The notes beneath the pieces are model-generated. The model was not told the origin of the DNA. It saw nothing but the letters and a program-made list of their open reading frames with translations, and ran no database searches. Source: CAVPHV01 sp963821095 (GTDB lineage Bacteria > Actinomycetota > Acidimicrobiia > Spongiisociales > UBA5794). From it: DNA of 64,000 bases. The stretch is from positions 62,001-126,000 of the forward strand of contig CAWGCJ010000001.1 of assembly GCA_963821095.1 (NCBI GenBank). The letters are read 5' to 3'. Within the stretch, counting starts at the first letter, position 1; every line of letters begins with the position of its first letter. Below, one piece after another: positions 26,728-33,998 of the stretch. The position numbers were made by a program, and so were the translations under genes.

Positions 26728-27072
26728 TCCGGAACCCCTTCGTTCCTCGGCTTGGATGGCACGGTGACCATCGTCTGTCTAACAAAGCCGCACCCGGTGA
26801 CTCGGGCGGGAACACGAAGTGAACCCCAACGCCCATCTCCGTCACCGGAGACGTTTCCCCATCTCCCCAAAGCGTAGTCACTCACGATCTCGCCTGCGTC
26901 ACAGAGCGTCACCTCGCGAAACCGAACGTAATGAGAGCAATATGAGGCCTCGGGAACGCCCGATCCCGCAAAACCCGGGTTCCCGGCCCTGGCTCAGATG
27001 ACCTTCGGCTCTGGGTCTGATCCCCATCGATCGGGAAGGATGGGCAGGGTACGCGCCAATTGAGGAGAAACG
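26728..27072. other. 345-bp intergenic region with candidate promoters and paired repeats
   Basis: Divergent region between the nuclease and the DUF1876-like gene. Visible: a tandem heptamer GCGTCAC-AGA-GCGTCAC at 26896-26912 (10-bp period), an 8-bp inverted repeat CCGGTGAC/GTCACCGG (26794-26801 and 26841-26848), and a purine-rich leader before 27073 (gaggagaaacg). No gene is supported here. Confidence 0.5.
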
Positions 27073-27306
27073 ATGACGACGATCCCGGTCACGATCAACC
27101 TCGCCAAGTCCGATTCCGGCATCGAAGCGACTGCGGTCATGGTTCTCGAGAAGAAGACCATCGAAACCACTGCCCACGCTCCCTCGCGCCGCGCCAACGA
27201 CGATGTCGCCGACAGCCTCGCCATCGCCCGGGCGTTGCGGGCTCTCGAGGTCGAGGTGATGCACTGGGTGCACGAGCACATCGACCGCTACGTGGCCAAC
27301 GAGTAG
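27073..27306 (+). CDS. DUF1876-like (Rv2632c family) small protein
   Basis: 77 residues. The strand-strand-helix pattern TAVMVLEKKTIETTAHAP followed by NDDVADSLAIARALRALEVE matches the actinobacterial DUF1876 plan (a dsRBD-like small fold with a conserved 'ELAVARAL' helix). Function of the family is unknown. ATG 27073 is preceded by GAGGAG at 27061-27066. Followed 41 bases later by the beta-helix gene. Confidence 0.6.
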   Translation: MTTIPVTINLAKSDSGIEATAVMVLEKKTIETTAHAPSRRANDDVADSLAIARALRALEVEVMHWVHEHIDRYVANE

Positions 27307-27347
27307 CCGGGGCTCCCTTCTCCAGCACCTCGGATACCCTCGGCGCC

Positions 27348-29081
27348 GTGAAAACCCGACTCGAAAAGCCCGCTCGAATTCTCTTCGCCGTCGCCCTGAT
27401 CAGTGCCGTCATCGTCACGGCCGCCGGTCCGGTCACCGCCGCGGGCACAACTCACTACGTCGATCCGGCCGGATCCAACGATGCCCCGGGAACGAAGGCG
27501 GCCCCCTGGGAGACCCTGCAACACGCCGTCGACAACGTCGCGGCCGGTGACACCATCGTTGTCAACCCAGGCACCTACGCCGGGATGCGCATCGAGCATT
27601 CCGGCGAACCGGGAGCCCTGATCACCCTCACCGCAGCCGTTCGCGGGACGGTGGTGATCGATCGACCAGGACCCAGCAACGTCCACGATTCAAATCTCGA
27701 AATCGAGACCTGGGACGGAGACGGAACCGTCCACCACTGGGTAGTCAAGAACATCGAGGTACGCGGCGCCCCCAATGCCGGCATCGATGTGCGCGGCACC
27801 GCCTCCAATCATTCGCACCACATCACCATCCGCAATGTCAAGGTTCACCACAACGGGGTCGCCACCACCAAAACGGGGATCTTCTTCGCATTTGTCGACT
27901 ACGCCACCGTCACCGGTGCCAACAGCCACCACAACGGCGAACACGGCATCTACTTATCCAACAGCGGAGACCACTTCACCATCCAACGCAACAGGCTGCA
28001 CCACAACGAACGGTGTGGCCTCCACATCAACGGGGACCTCTCGCAGGGTGGTGACGGTGTCATCTCTGCCGGCCAGATCGACGCCAATCGGATCGAGGCG
28101 AACGGCGCTGAAGGGTGTTCTGGGATCAACCTCGATGGCGTCACCGACACCACGATCAGCAACAACGTGATCGTCGAGAACCACGCCACTGGAATCGCCG
28201 TCTTCCAGCAGGACGGCGCGGTGTGCAGCAGGCAAATCACCATCGCCAACAACACCATCGTCCAGGCCGCCGACGGCCGCTGGGCGGTGACGGTTGGCAC
28301 CGGCGGTTGCCGGGATCTGACCATTCTCAACAATGTGCTGCTGACCCGGCACCCCTGGCGCGGAGCGATCGAACTGCCCGACCTATCCGTCCCCGGCCTT
28401 CACAGCGACTACAACCTCGTCGCCGATCGCTTCAGCACCGACGACGGCGACACCACCATCTCAATTGCGCAGTGGCGAAAGGCAACCGGACAGGACACCC
28501 ACTCCCGGGTAGCCGGAATCAATGCAGTCTTTGCCACCGGCTCCTACCGCCATCTCGCCGACGGCCCGGCGGAGGATGCCGGCACGACCGTGGCGTTGGC
28601 TCATGATCACGATGATGTCGCCCGCCCCACTGGAGCCGCCAACGACATCGGCGCCTACGAGACCCCCATGTGTCGAGGCCACAAGGCGTCCATCGTCGGT
28701 ACCAGGGCCGGCGACACGCTGGTGGGCTCGTGGCGACCGGATGTGATCGCAGGCCTCGGCGGACACGACGAGATCCGAGGGTTCGGGGGCGATGACCTCA
28801 TCTGTGGTGGTGACGGCGATGACCACGTCGCCGGCAACAAGGGAGCCGACCACCTGCGGGGCAACGGCGGCACCGACACCATCCGGGGTGGAGACCAAGC
28901 CGACGCCATCTACGGCGGCAAGGGACCCGACGCACTCTGGGGAGGAGACGGTGCCGACGGGCTCTGGGGTGAAGGGGGCAACGACGCCCTGCACGGCGGA
29001 CCGGGCACCGACGCTCTCGACGGAGGGTTTGGTGATGACCAGTGCTTCACCGGTGAATCGTTGACCGCCTGCGAACTTTGA
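27348..29081 (+). CDS. Secreted right-handed beta-helix protein with C-terminal RTX-type repeats
   Basis: 577 residues. GTG 27348 gives a signal peptide (ILFAVALISAVIVTAAGPVTAAG). A DUF1565-like start (HYVDPAGSNDAPGTKAAPW, TLQHAVDNVAAGDTIVVNPG) opens a parallel beta-helix to about residue 430, with repeated N/H-rich rungs (NSHHNGEHGIYLSNSG, RNRLHHNERCGLHING). From about 455 on are Ca-binding nonapeptide repeats (GGDGDDHVAGNKGADHL, GGDGADGLWGEGGNDAL). Such proteins bind or cleave polysaccharides at the cell surface. No catalytic residues can be assigned with confidence. No type I secretion genes are adjacent. Confidence 0.82.
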   Translation: MKTRLEKPARILFAVALISAVIVTAAGPVTAAGTTHYVDPAGSNDAPGTKAAPWETLQHAVDNVAAGDTIVVNPGTYAGMRIEHSGEPGALITLTAAVRGTVVIDRPGPSNVHDSNLEIETWDGDGTVHHWVVKNIEVRGAPNAGIDVRGTASNHSHHITIRNVKVHHNGVATTKTGIFFAFVDYATVTGANSHHNGEHGIYLSNSGDHFTIQRNRLHHNERCGLHINGDLSQGGDGVISAGQIDANRIEANGAEGCSGINLDGVTDTTISNNVIVENHATGIAVFQQDGAVCSRQITIANNTIVQAADGRWAVTVGTGGCRDLTILNNVLLTRHPWRGAIELPDLSVPGLHSDYNLVADRFSTDDGDTTISIAQWRKATGQDTHSRVAGINAVFATGSYRHLADGPAEDAGTTVALAHDHDDVARPTGAANDIGAYETPMCRGHKASIVGTRAGDTLVGSWRPDVIAGLGGHDEIRGFGGDDLICGGDGDDHVAGNKGADHLRGNGGTDTIRGGDQADAIYGGKGPDALWGGDGADGLWGEGGNDALHGGPGTDALDGGFGDDQCFTGESLTACEL

Positions 29082-29095
29082 CCGCGGCAGGAGCG

Positions 29096-29383
29096 TCAGT
29101 TCGAACGCGAGGAGCGCAGCGCCGCCATCTCGGCGGCCACCGACCGCACGCTCTCCCCGAGACGCGGCAGGTGCGCAGAACGCCGTCGATAGCCGGTGCT
29201 CTGTTGATCAAGGATCGCATCACGCCGGATGCGCAGCACATCAACCTGCCGCTTGGCGTCTCGCACCGCCCCAAGCGCGACGTCGGTTGCAGCAGCTATG
29301 ACGACCACGGCGCGTTCTGCATCCTGGGACTCGTGCTCCTCGGCGTCTTCGAGGTCGAGTGACGGGCCGGCAGCGGGAATCAT
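29096..29383 (-). CDS. Small helical protein coupled to the coiled-coil gene
   Basis: 95 residues, not recognised. Mostly helical with Arg/Ala-rich repeats (DAKRQVDVLRIRRDAILDQQ). The ATG overlaps the stop of the upstream gene (ATGA at 29380-29383), which supports translation as the second cistron. The stop falls 15 bases after the convergent beta-helix gene. Confidence 0.5.
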   Translation of the reverse strand: MIPAAGPSLDLEDAEEHESQDAERAVVVIAAATDVALGAVRDAKRQVDVLRIRRDAILDQQSTGYRRRSAHLPRLGESVRSVAAEMAALRSSRSN

Positions 29384-30051
29384 GCGAGGTCGATTCCGTA
29401 TTCGAGGTCGCCGGCGGCTTCCTCGAGGCCAACCGATTCGGTCACTGCGATCGGTTCGGTCAGCGCAACGGGCTCAACGACATGGAGAACGGGAGGTGGC
29501 GCCGGGACCTCGATGGAATGGTCGGCCGACGGGTGAAGGAACCGCTCGGACTGAGGAATCGGTGGTGTCAGCGGTGCCGGCTCAACCAGTGTCTCCCACG
29601 AGGGCGGGGTGACGGGCATCGCGGCGTCCTTCAACAGCGGCTCGAGCTCGGTCTGCAACTCATTGAGGGCAGGCAGTTGCCTGTCGAGCAGGGCCTGAAT
29701 GGCCTCAGCCCTGGTCCTGGTCTCTGCTGCGTCGGCCACCGCCTGAGCCCGTATCTCCTCCGCCTCGAGTCGGGCCTCTTGGAGTTGATCCTCAGCCGTA
29801 GCCTCGGTCTTGATACGGTGGCGCTCGGCCTCCTCGCGAGTCTCGGCCGCAAAGGCTTCAGCCTGGAGACGGAGCTCGTCACATTCACTGTGAGCCGCGC
29901 TCAGCATCTCTTCGCGAGTGCGCTTGGCATCTTCGAGGTTGGCGCGCACGGTCGCAGCAGCCGCCTCAGCCTCGGCGACGATCCTCTCCATCTGTTGGTC
30001 GATCGACGACAACTCGTGGTCGGCATCCATGGCACCGGTTTCATTCCACAT
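29380..30051 (-). CDS. Coiled-coil protein, DivIVA/ATP-synthase-b-like
   Basis: About 223 residues without a membrane span. A continuous Ala/Glu/Arg-rich coiled coil occupies about residues 12-120 (QQMERIVAEAEAAAATVRAN, EMLSAAHSECDELRLQAEAF), and the remainder is Pro-rich (PVTPPSWETLVEPAPLTPP) and acidic. ATG 30051 is chosen because gagaaggg lies seven bases upstream; ATG 30057 and the upstream frame start at 30171 are less likely. A scaffold role in polar growth or division is conceivable but unproven. Confidence 0.6.
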   Translation of the reverse strand: MWNETGAMDADHELSSIDQQMERIVAEAEAAAATVRANLEDAKRTREEMLSAAHSECDELRLQAEAFAAETREEAERHRIKTEATAEDQLQEARLEAEEIRAQAVADAAETRTRAEAIQALLDRQLPALNELQTELEPLLKDAAMPVTPPSWETLVEPAPLTPPIPQSERFLHPSADHSIEVPAPPPVLHVVEPVALTEPIAVTESVGLEEAAGDLEYGIDLA

Positions 30052-30203
30052 GAGCATTCCCTTCTCAGAGGTTTGGGGGGGTTCGGGGTATGTCTCTCCT
30101 ATGGAATCGGCCCAACGGGCACATTCCAGGAGGACGGTCCTGGCCGGGGCGAATGCACTAGTCATTTTCATTTCGCACGGAATCGAACCGGTAGGGTTCT
30201 GGC

Positions 30204-30704
30204 GTGGATGTGACGATCAGAGCGGCGATGGCTGGAGATCTGCCCCGCCTCACCGCCATCTACAACCACTACATCGACGGCTCCCATGTCTCGTTCGACG
30301 TCGACCCCTGGACGATTGAGCGGCGGCGGGAGTGGTTTGCCAAGTACGCGCCGACCGGCCGCCATCGCGTCCTCGTGGTCGAAACCGCCGATGGGGTGGT
30401 TGGCGCCGCTTGGAGCAGCCCGTTTCGCCCCAAGGCGGCGTACGACACGTCGGTCGAGACCACCATCGTGCTCGACCCTGCGGCGATCGGTCGTGGGCTC
30501 GGCAAGCGGCTGCTGGCCGCCCTCCTCGACGAACTGGCCGCCGAGGACGTGCACCGCGCCTACGCGGTTATCGCGCTCCCCAATGATGCCTCGATCGCGC
30601 TTCATCACCGGCTGGGCTACCGCTCCCTCGGTATCCAGAATGAGGTCGGCAGGATGTACGGCAAGTACTGGGACACCAAGCTGCTCGAAAGGCGGTTCCC
30701 CTAG
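30204..30704 (+). CDS. GNAT N-acetyltransferase, phosphinothricin/methionine-sulfoximine type
   Basis: Acetylates small amines using acetyl-CoA. 166 residues. Start DVTIRAAMAGDLPRLTAIYN and the HVSFDVDPWTIERRREWF segment match the Pat/MnaT branch; acetyl-CoA site IVLDPAAIGRGLGKRLLAALL; C-terminal ALHHRLGYRSLGIQNEVGR. Starts GTG 30204. Substrate could be methionine sulfoximine-like compounds or other amino acids. Confidence 0.85.
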   Translation: MDVTIRAAMAGDLPRLTAIYNHYIDGSHVSFDVDPWTIERRREWFAKYAPTGRHRVLVVETADGVVGAAWSSPFRPKAAYDTSVETTIVLDPAAIGRGLGKRLLAALLDELAAEDVHRAYAVIALPNDASIALHHRLGYRSLGIQNEVGRMYGKYWDTKLLERRFP

Positions 30705-30825
30705 AAGTCTCCGACCCCGCTTATGGTCCCTTTATGTGTGACCTGGTACCTACTACGGAGCACGACCTACCCACCACGCCGGTACCCTCACCCCACCGGG
30801 CAACGATCGACACCCAGGAGGACCA

Positions 30826-31551
30826 TTGACTGCCGCAACGCCGCGACTCGTCGTCGCCACCTTGGCGCTGCTGCTCTTTGGCACGGCCTGTTCCGAAGGA
30901 ACGACCGGGACAACGCTGGCTCCCGACGTGGACACGATCCTGACGGCGTCCGCCGAGGTGATGGGGGACATCGACTACGTGAAGTTCACCATCGAACGGG
31001 GCGGCGCCCCCATCTACATCGACCCTGCCGACGCCCTCGCCTTCGAAAACGCCGAGGGTCGCTTTGCCGGGCCGAGCTCGGCGGATGCAGTCGTGGAGGT
31101 CAAAGTCTCGAGCCTCACCACTCGGATCGGCGCGGTTGCGATCGACGGTGACACCTGGCTGTCGAACCCCATCACCGGCACGTTCGAGCCAGCTCCGGTC
31201 GGATACAACCTCGACCCTGCGACCCTATTTGACCCGGACCAGGGTTGGCGCCCACTGCTCGCCGGGGGCCTGACCAACGTCGAACTGATCGGCCTCGAGG
31301 ATCGTGAGGCGGGCGAGTTGTACCACGTGCGCGGCACCGGTGATCGAGAACGCATCGGGATCATCACCGCCGGCCTGGTCGACGACCAGGACGTCGTCCT
31401 CGACATCTGGATCGATCCGAGTACGGGCTATGTGCGGGAGGCCGAGTTCGTCACCATCTACCGGGGCGAAGACACCACATGGCGGCTCACCTTCTCCGAG
31501 TTCGGCGAGCCGATCGAGATCAATATCCCCGATCTAGGCGGCGAAAGCTGA
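30826..31551 (+). CDS. LppX/LprG-family lipid-carrying lipoprotein
   Basis: Family members (mycobacterial LprG, LprA, LppX) hold lipids in a hydrophobic pocket and carry them across the envelope. 241 residues. TTG 30826 is supported by CAGGAGG at 30814-30820. Signal LVVATLALLLFGTAC with Cys at about 22 (Gly at -3 is slightly unusual). Body: SAEVMGDIDYVKFTIERGG, FENAEGRFAGPSSADAVVEV, IGAVAIDGDTWLSNPITG and a C-terminal LDIWIDPSTGYVREAEFV, all family landmarks. It stops 5 bases before an MFS transporter resembling P55, reproducing the lprG-Rv1410c pair. Confidence 0.82.
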   Translation: MTAATPRLVVATLALLLFGTACSEGTTGTTLAPDVDTILTASAEVMGDIDYVKFTIERGGAPIYIDPADALAFENAEGRFAGPSSADAVVEVKVSSLTTRIGAVAIDGDTWLSNPITGTFEPAPVGYNLDPATLFDPDQGWRPLLAGGLTNVELIGLEDREAGELYHVRGTGDRERIGIITAGLVDDQDVVLDIWIDPSTGYVREAEFVTIYRGEDTTWRLTFSEFGEPIEINIPDLGGES

Positions 31552-31556
31552 GTCCA

Positions 31557-33797
31557 ATGAAGCGCACCGCCTCACCCACGGCGATCCTCGCGGTCGTCGG
31601 TTTTGGTGTGTTCATCGCGGCAGACGACCTCACCGTTGTCTCCACCATGTTGCGTCCGATCATCGGCGATCTCGGCATCGTCCTACCTGATGGATTGGAC
31701 GACGCGGCGTGGATCGTCAACGCCTACCTCATTGCGTACGTGTCGGTGATGCCGTTCATGGGTCGCCTCAGCGACATCGTGGGGCGCCGCAAGGTTTACA
31801 TCGGGGCGCTCACCCTCTTCTTGATCGGGTCGATCATGATCCCCTTCACGACATCCATGGGACCGTTCCTGTTCGGCAGGGTCCTCACGGCCATCGGCGG
31901 TGGTGCCCTCGTCCCGGTTGGAATGGCGGTCGTCGGTGACGTCTTCGCAGAAAAACGCCGCGCCCGCGCCCTGGGAACGCTCGGCGCTATCGATACGCTC
32001 GGATGGGTGTGGGGCCCCCTCTACGGAGCCATGCTGGTGCGCTTCCTCTCGTGGAAGTGGCAGTTCTACACCAACATCCCTCTGGCCGTCATCGGTATCG
32101 CGGCGGCGTGGTGGGCGCTGGCAGCATTCGACAAGCCGGTGCGGCGCAGCAAGATCGACTGGGCGGGTGCGACGACCCTCACCATCGCCCTCGTCGCCGT
32201 CAACCTTGCGCTGCTCGGCAGCGCCGAGATCCAAAGCGTCACCGGCCTCGAGGAGTTGACCGGCAGTGGCGGCGACTGGTTGCGCTGGCTCTACATCGTT
32301 GCCGCAATCGCCGCCGTGGCCTTTGTCGTGATCGAACGTCGTGCCGACGATCCCTTGATCGACTTCAGTTTGTTCCGCGGCCGAAACCTCACCGCCGCCG
32401 TGATCATCAATTTCCTGGTCGGCGCCGCGCTCGTCATTGCGATGGTCGATGTGCCCCTCTTCGTCAACATGGTCGAAGTCAACGTGGAGCGTTCCGCGGT
32501 CATCGCCGGCTGGGTACTGAGCGCGCTGACCGCCGCCATGGCGGTGACGTCCTACCTCGGAGGCCGCATCACGGAGCGCACCTGGTACCGGCCCCCTGTC
32601 TTGATTGGTCTCGGCGCCGCCGCGGCCGGTTTCCTGCTGATGGGAGCCGGATGGACGGTCGACACCGCGTACTGGACGATGGCGTGGCAACTGGCGCTGC
32701 TCGGCGCCGGGTTCGGTTTTGTGATCGCCCCCACCAGCGCCGCCGTCGTCGATGGCGCTCCGGCCGACCGACGCGGGACCGCGGCGAGCCTCGTCGTTGT
32801 TGTCCGCCTGATCGGACTCAGCGTCGGCCTCTCCGGGCTGACCGCATGGGGACTATTCCGATTCAACCAGTTCCGCCAGAACGTCGACCTGCCACCGCTC
32901 GGCGACCCCGGCTACACCGAAGCCCTCAGCGCGGCACAGGCCGAGGTGACCACTTCGGCGCTGGCGGAGACCTTCCTCGCCGCTGCGGTGGTGATCGCCA
33001 TCGCCTTCGCTGTGGCCCTGATGATGCGCAGCAAACCGCCGGCCACACCCGATCTCGCTCCCCCAGCCGAGACGCCGACCACCGCGGGCGACACCACAAC
33101 CCTGGAGTTGCCCGCGCAACAATCCGTACAACAAGGAGACTCGATGAAGGACTTCATCAACCGCAACATCGTCGCCGTGCTCGGCACCCTCGGCGGGTTG
33201 GTGGTCCTCTCGCTGCTCCTCAATGTCGTGTTGCTGGCGCGCGCCTCGAACGTGTCGAGTGACGTTGCTCAGAATGCCGCCGATATCGAAAGGGTCGAGG
33301 GTGGAGCCGCCATCTTCGCCTCACAGGTAACCGGTCTCCAGAGCCAGCTCGCCGACCTCGCCCCCACCGTGAGCGCCGGTCTCGACGAGGCAATCGCCGG
33401 GCTCGAAGCGTTCGCCACCTCGACAATCGATTTCACCGTCGACATCAACGAAACCATCCCGATCAACACGACGATCGACCTCAATCGCACGCTCTCGGTT
33501 CCCATCAACGAGACCATCCCCCTGGAGGAGACCATCGACACAACGGTGACGGTGGCAGGCCCGTTCGGAATCGACATCCCGCTCGACATCACGATCCCCG
33601 TCGCGGTCGACGTTCCCATCGTCCTCGACGTCGATATCCCGATCAACGAGCAGATCCCGATAACCACGGAGATCCCGGTGGTGCTCAGCGTCCCACTCTC
33701 GGTCGACGTGGCCGGTACGGAGCTCGCTCTTCTTGCCGAATCCCTCCAGGCGGGGCTCGCCTCCTTCAAAGCTGTCATCGCGGGTCTTGCCGGTTGA
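31557..33797 (+). CDS. P55/Rv1410c-like MFS transporter with C-terminal extracytoplasmic extension
   Basis: 747 residues. The first 525 are a 14-helix MFS transporter: DDAAWIVNAYLIAYVSVMPF, GRLSDIVGRRKVYIG (MFS motif A), FGRVLTAIGGGALVPVG and TAWGLFRFNQFR, the last close to the mycobacterial P55 sequence known to me. P55 with LprG exports triacylglycerides and phosphatidylinositol mannoside-type lipids. Residues 530-747 are extra: a helix (VAVLGTLGGLVVLSLLLNVV), a short coiled coil, and a repetitive Ile/Pro/Thr strand region (INETIPINTTIDLNRTLSVP). An AAGGAG and ATG at 33144 sit exactly at the junction, so this part may also be made as a separate protein. Ends inside the 21-bp repeat array. 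Confidence 0.8.
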   Translation: MKRTASPTAILAVVGFGVFIAADDLTVVSTMLRPIIGDLGIVLPDGLDDAAWIVNAYLIAYVSVMPFMGRLSDIVGRRKVYIGALTLFLIGSIMIPFTTSMGPFLFGRVLTAIGGGALVPVGMAVVGDVFAEKRRARALGTLGAIDTLGWVWGPLYGAMLVRFLSWKWQFYTNIPLAVIGIAAAWWALAAFDKPVRRSKIDWAGATTLTIALVAVNLALLGSAEIQSVTGLEELTGSGGDWLRWLYIVAAIAAVAFVVIERRADDPLIDFSLFRGRNLTAAVIINFLVGAALVIAMVDVPLFVNMVEVNVERSAVIAGWVLSALTAAMAVTSYLGGRITERTWYRPPVLIGLGAAAAGFLLMGAGWTVDTAYWTMAWQLALLGAGFGFVIAPTSAAVVDGAPADRRGTAASLVVVVRLIGLSVGLSGLTAWGLFRFNQFRQNVDLPPLGDPGYTEALSAAQAEVTTSALAETFLAAAVVIAIAFAVALMMRSKPPATPDLAPPAETPTTAGDTTTLELPAQQSVQQGDSMKDFINRNIVAVLGTLGGLVVLSLLLNVVLLARASNVSSDVAQNAADIERVEGGAAIFASQVTGLQSQLADLAPTVSAGLDEAIAGLEAFATSTIDFTVDINETIPINTTIDLNRTLSVPINETIPLEETIDTTVTVAGPFGIDIPLDITIPVAVDVPIVLDVDIPINEQIPITTEIPVVLSVPLSVDVAGTELALLAESLQAGLASFKAVIAGLAG

Positions 33798-33884
33798 CCC
33801 GCGGGTCTTGCCGGTTGACCCGCGGGTCTTGCCGGTTGACCCGCGAGTCTTGCCGGTTGACCCGCGGGTCTTGCCGGTTGACCC
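33781..33884. repeat. Five tandem 21-bp palindromic repeats
   Basis: The unit GGGTCTTGCCGGTTGACCCGC is repeated five times without spacers (starts 33782, 33803, 33824, 33845, 33866). The fourth has one change (GAGTC) and the fifth ends CCCA. Each unit can fold (CGGGTC/GACCCG stem). The first unit encodes the last residues (GLAG) and stop of the P55-like gene, so the array looks like amplification of that gene end. Confidence 0.95.
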
Positions 33885-33998
33885 CACGCCCACGCTGCGC
33901 GAACTAGTCCACTCGCATCGTCACAAATCACCCGGGCGGGCATTCGGATCGACCACATAGAGTGGTATTGGACGAAGTTGGGGTAGCGGGGGGACGGA

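Noticed and set aside
27348..29081. Type I-secreted RTX toxin
   Set aside because: It has a Sec-type signal peptide and a beta-helix, few repeats, and no HlyB/HlyD genes nearby.
32003..33262. 419-codon frame overlapping the MFS transporter
   Set aside because: Translation is Arg/Pro-rich and lacks membrane helices; the MFS frame is clear.
33781..33884. Tandem repeats considered as a CRISPR array
   Set aside because: No unique spacers between units and no cas genes; it is a simple 21-bp tandem repeat.
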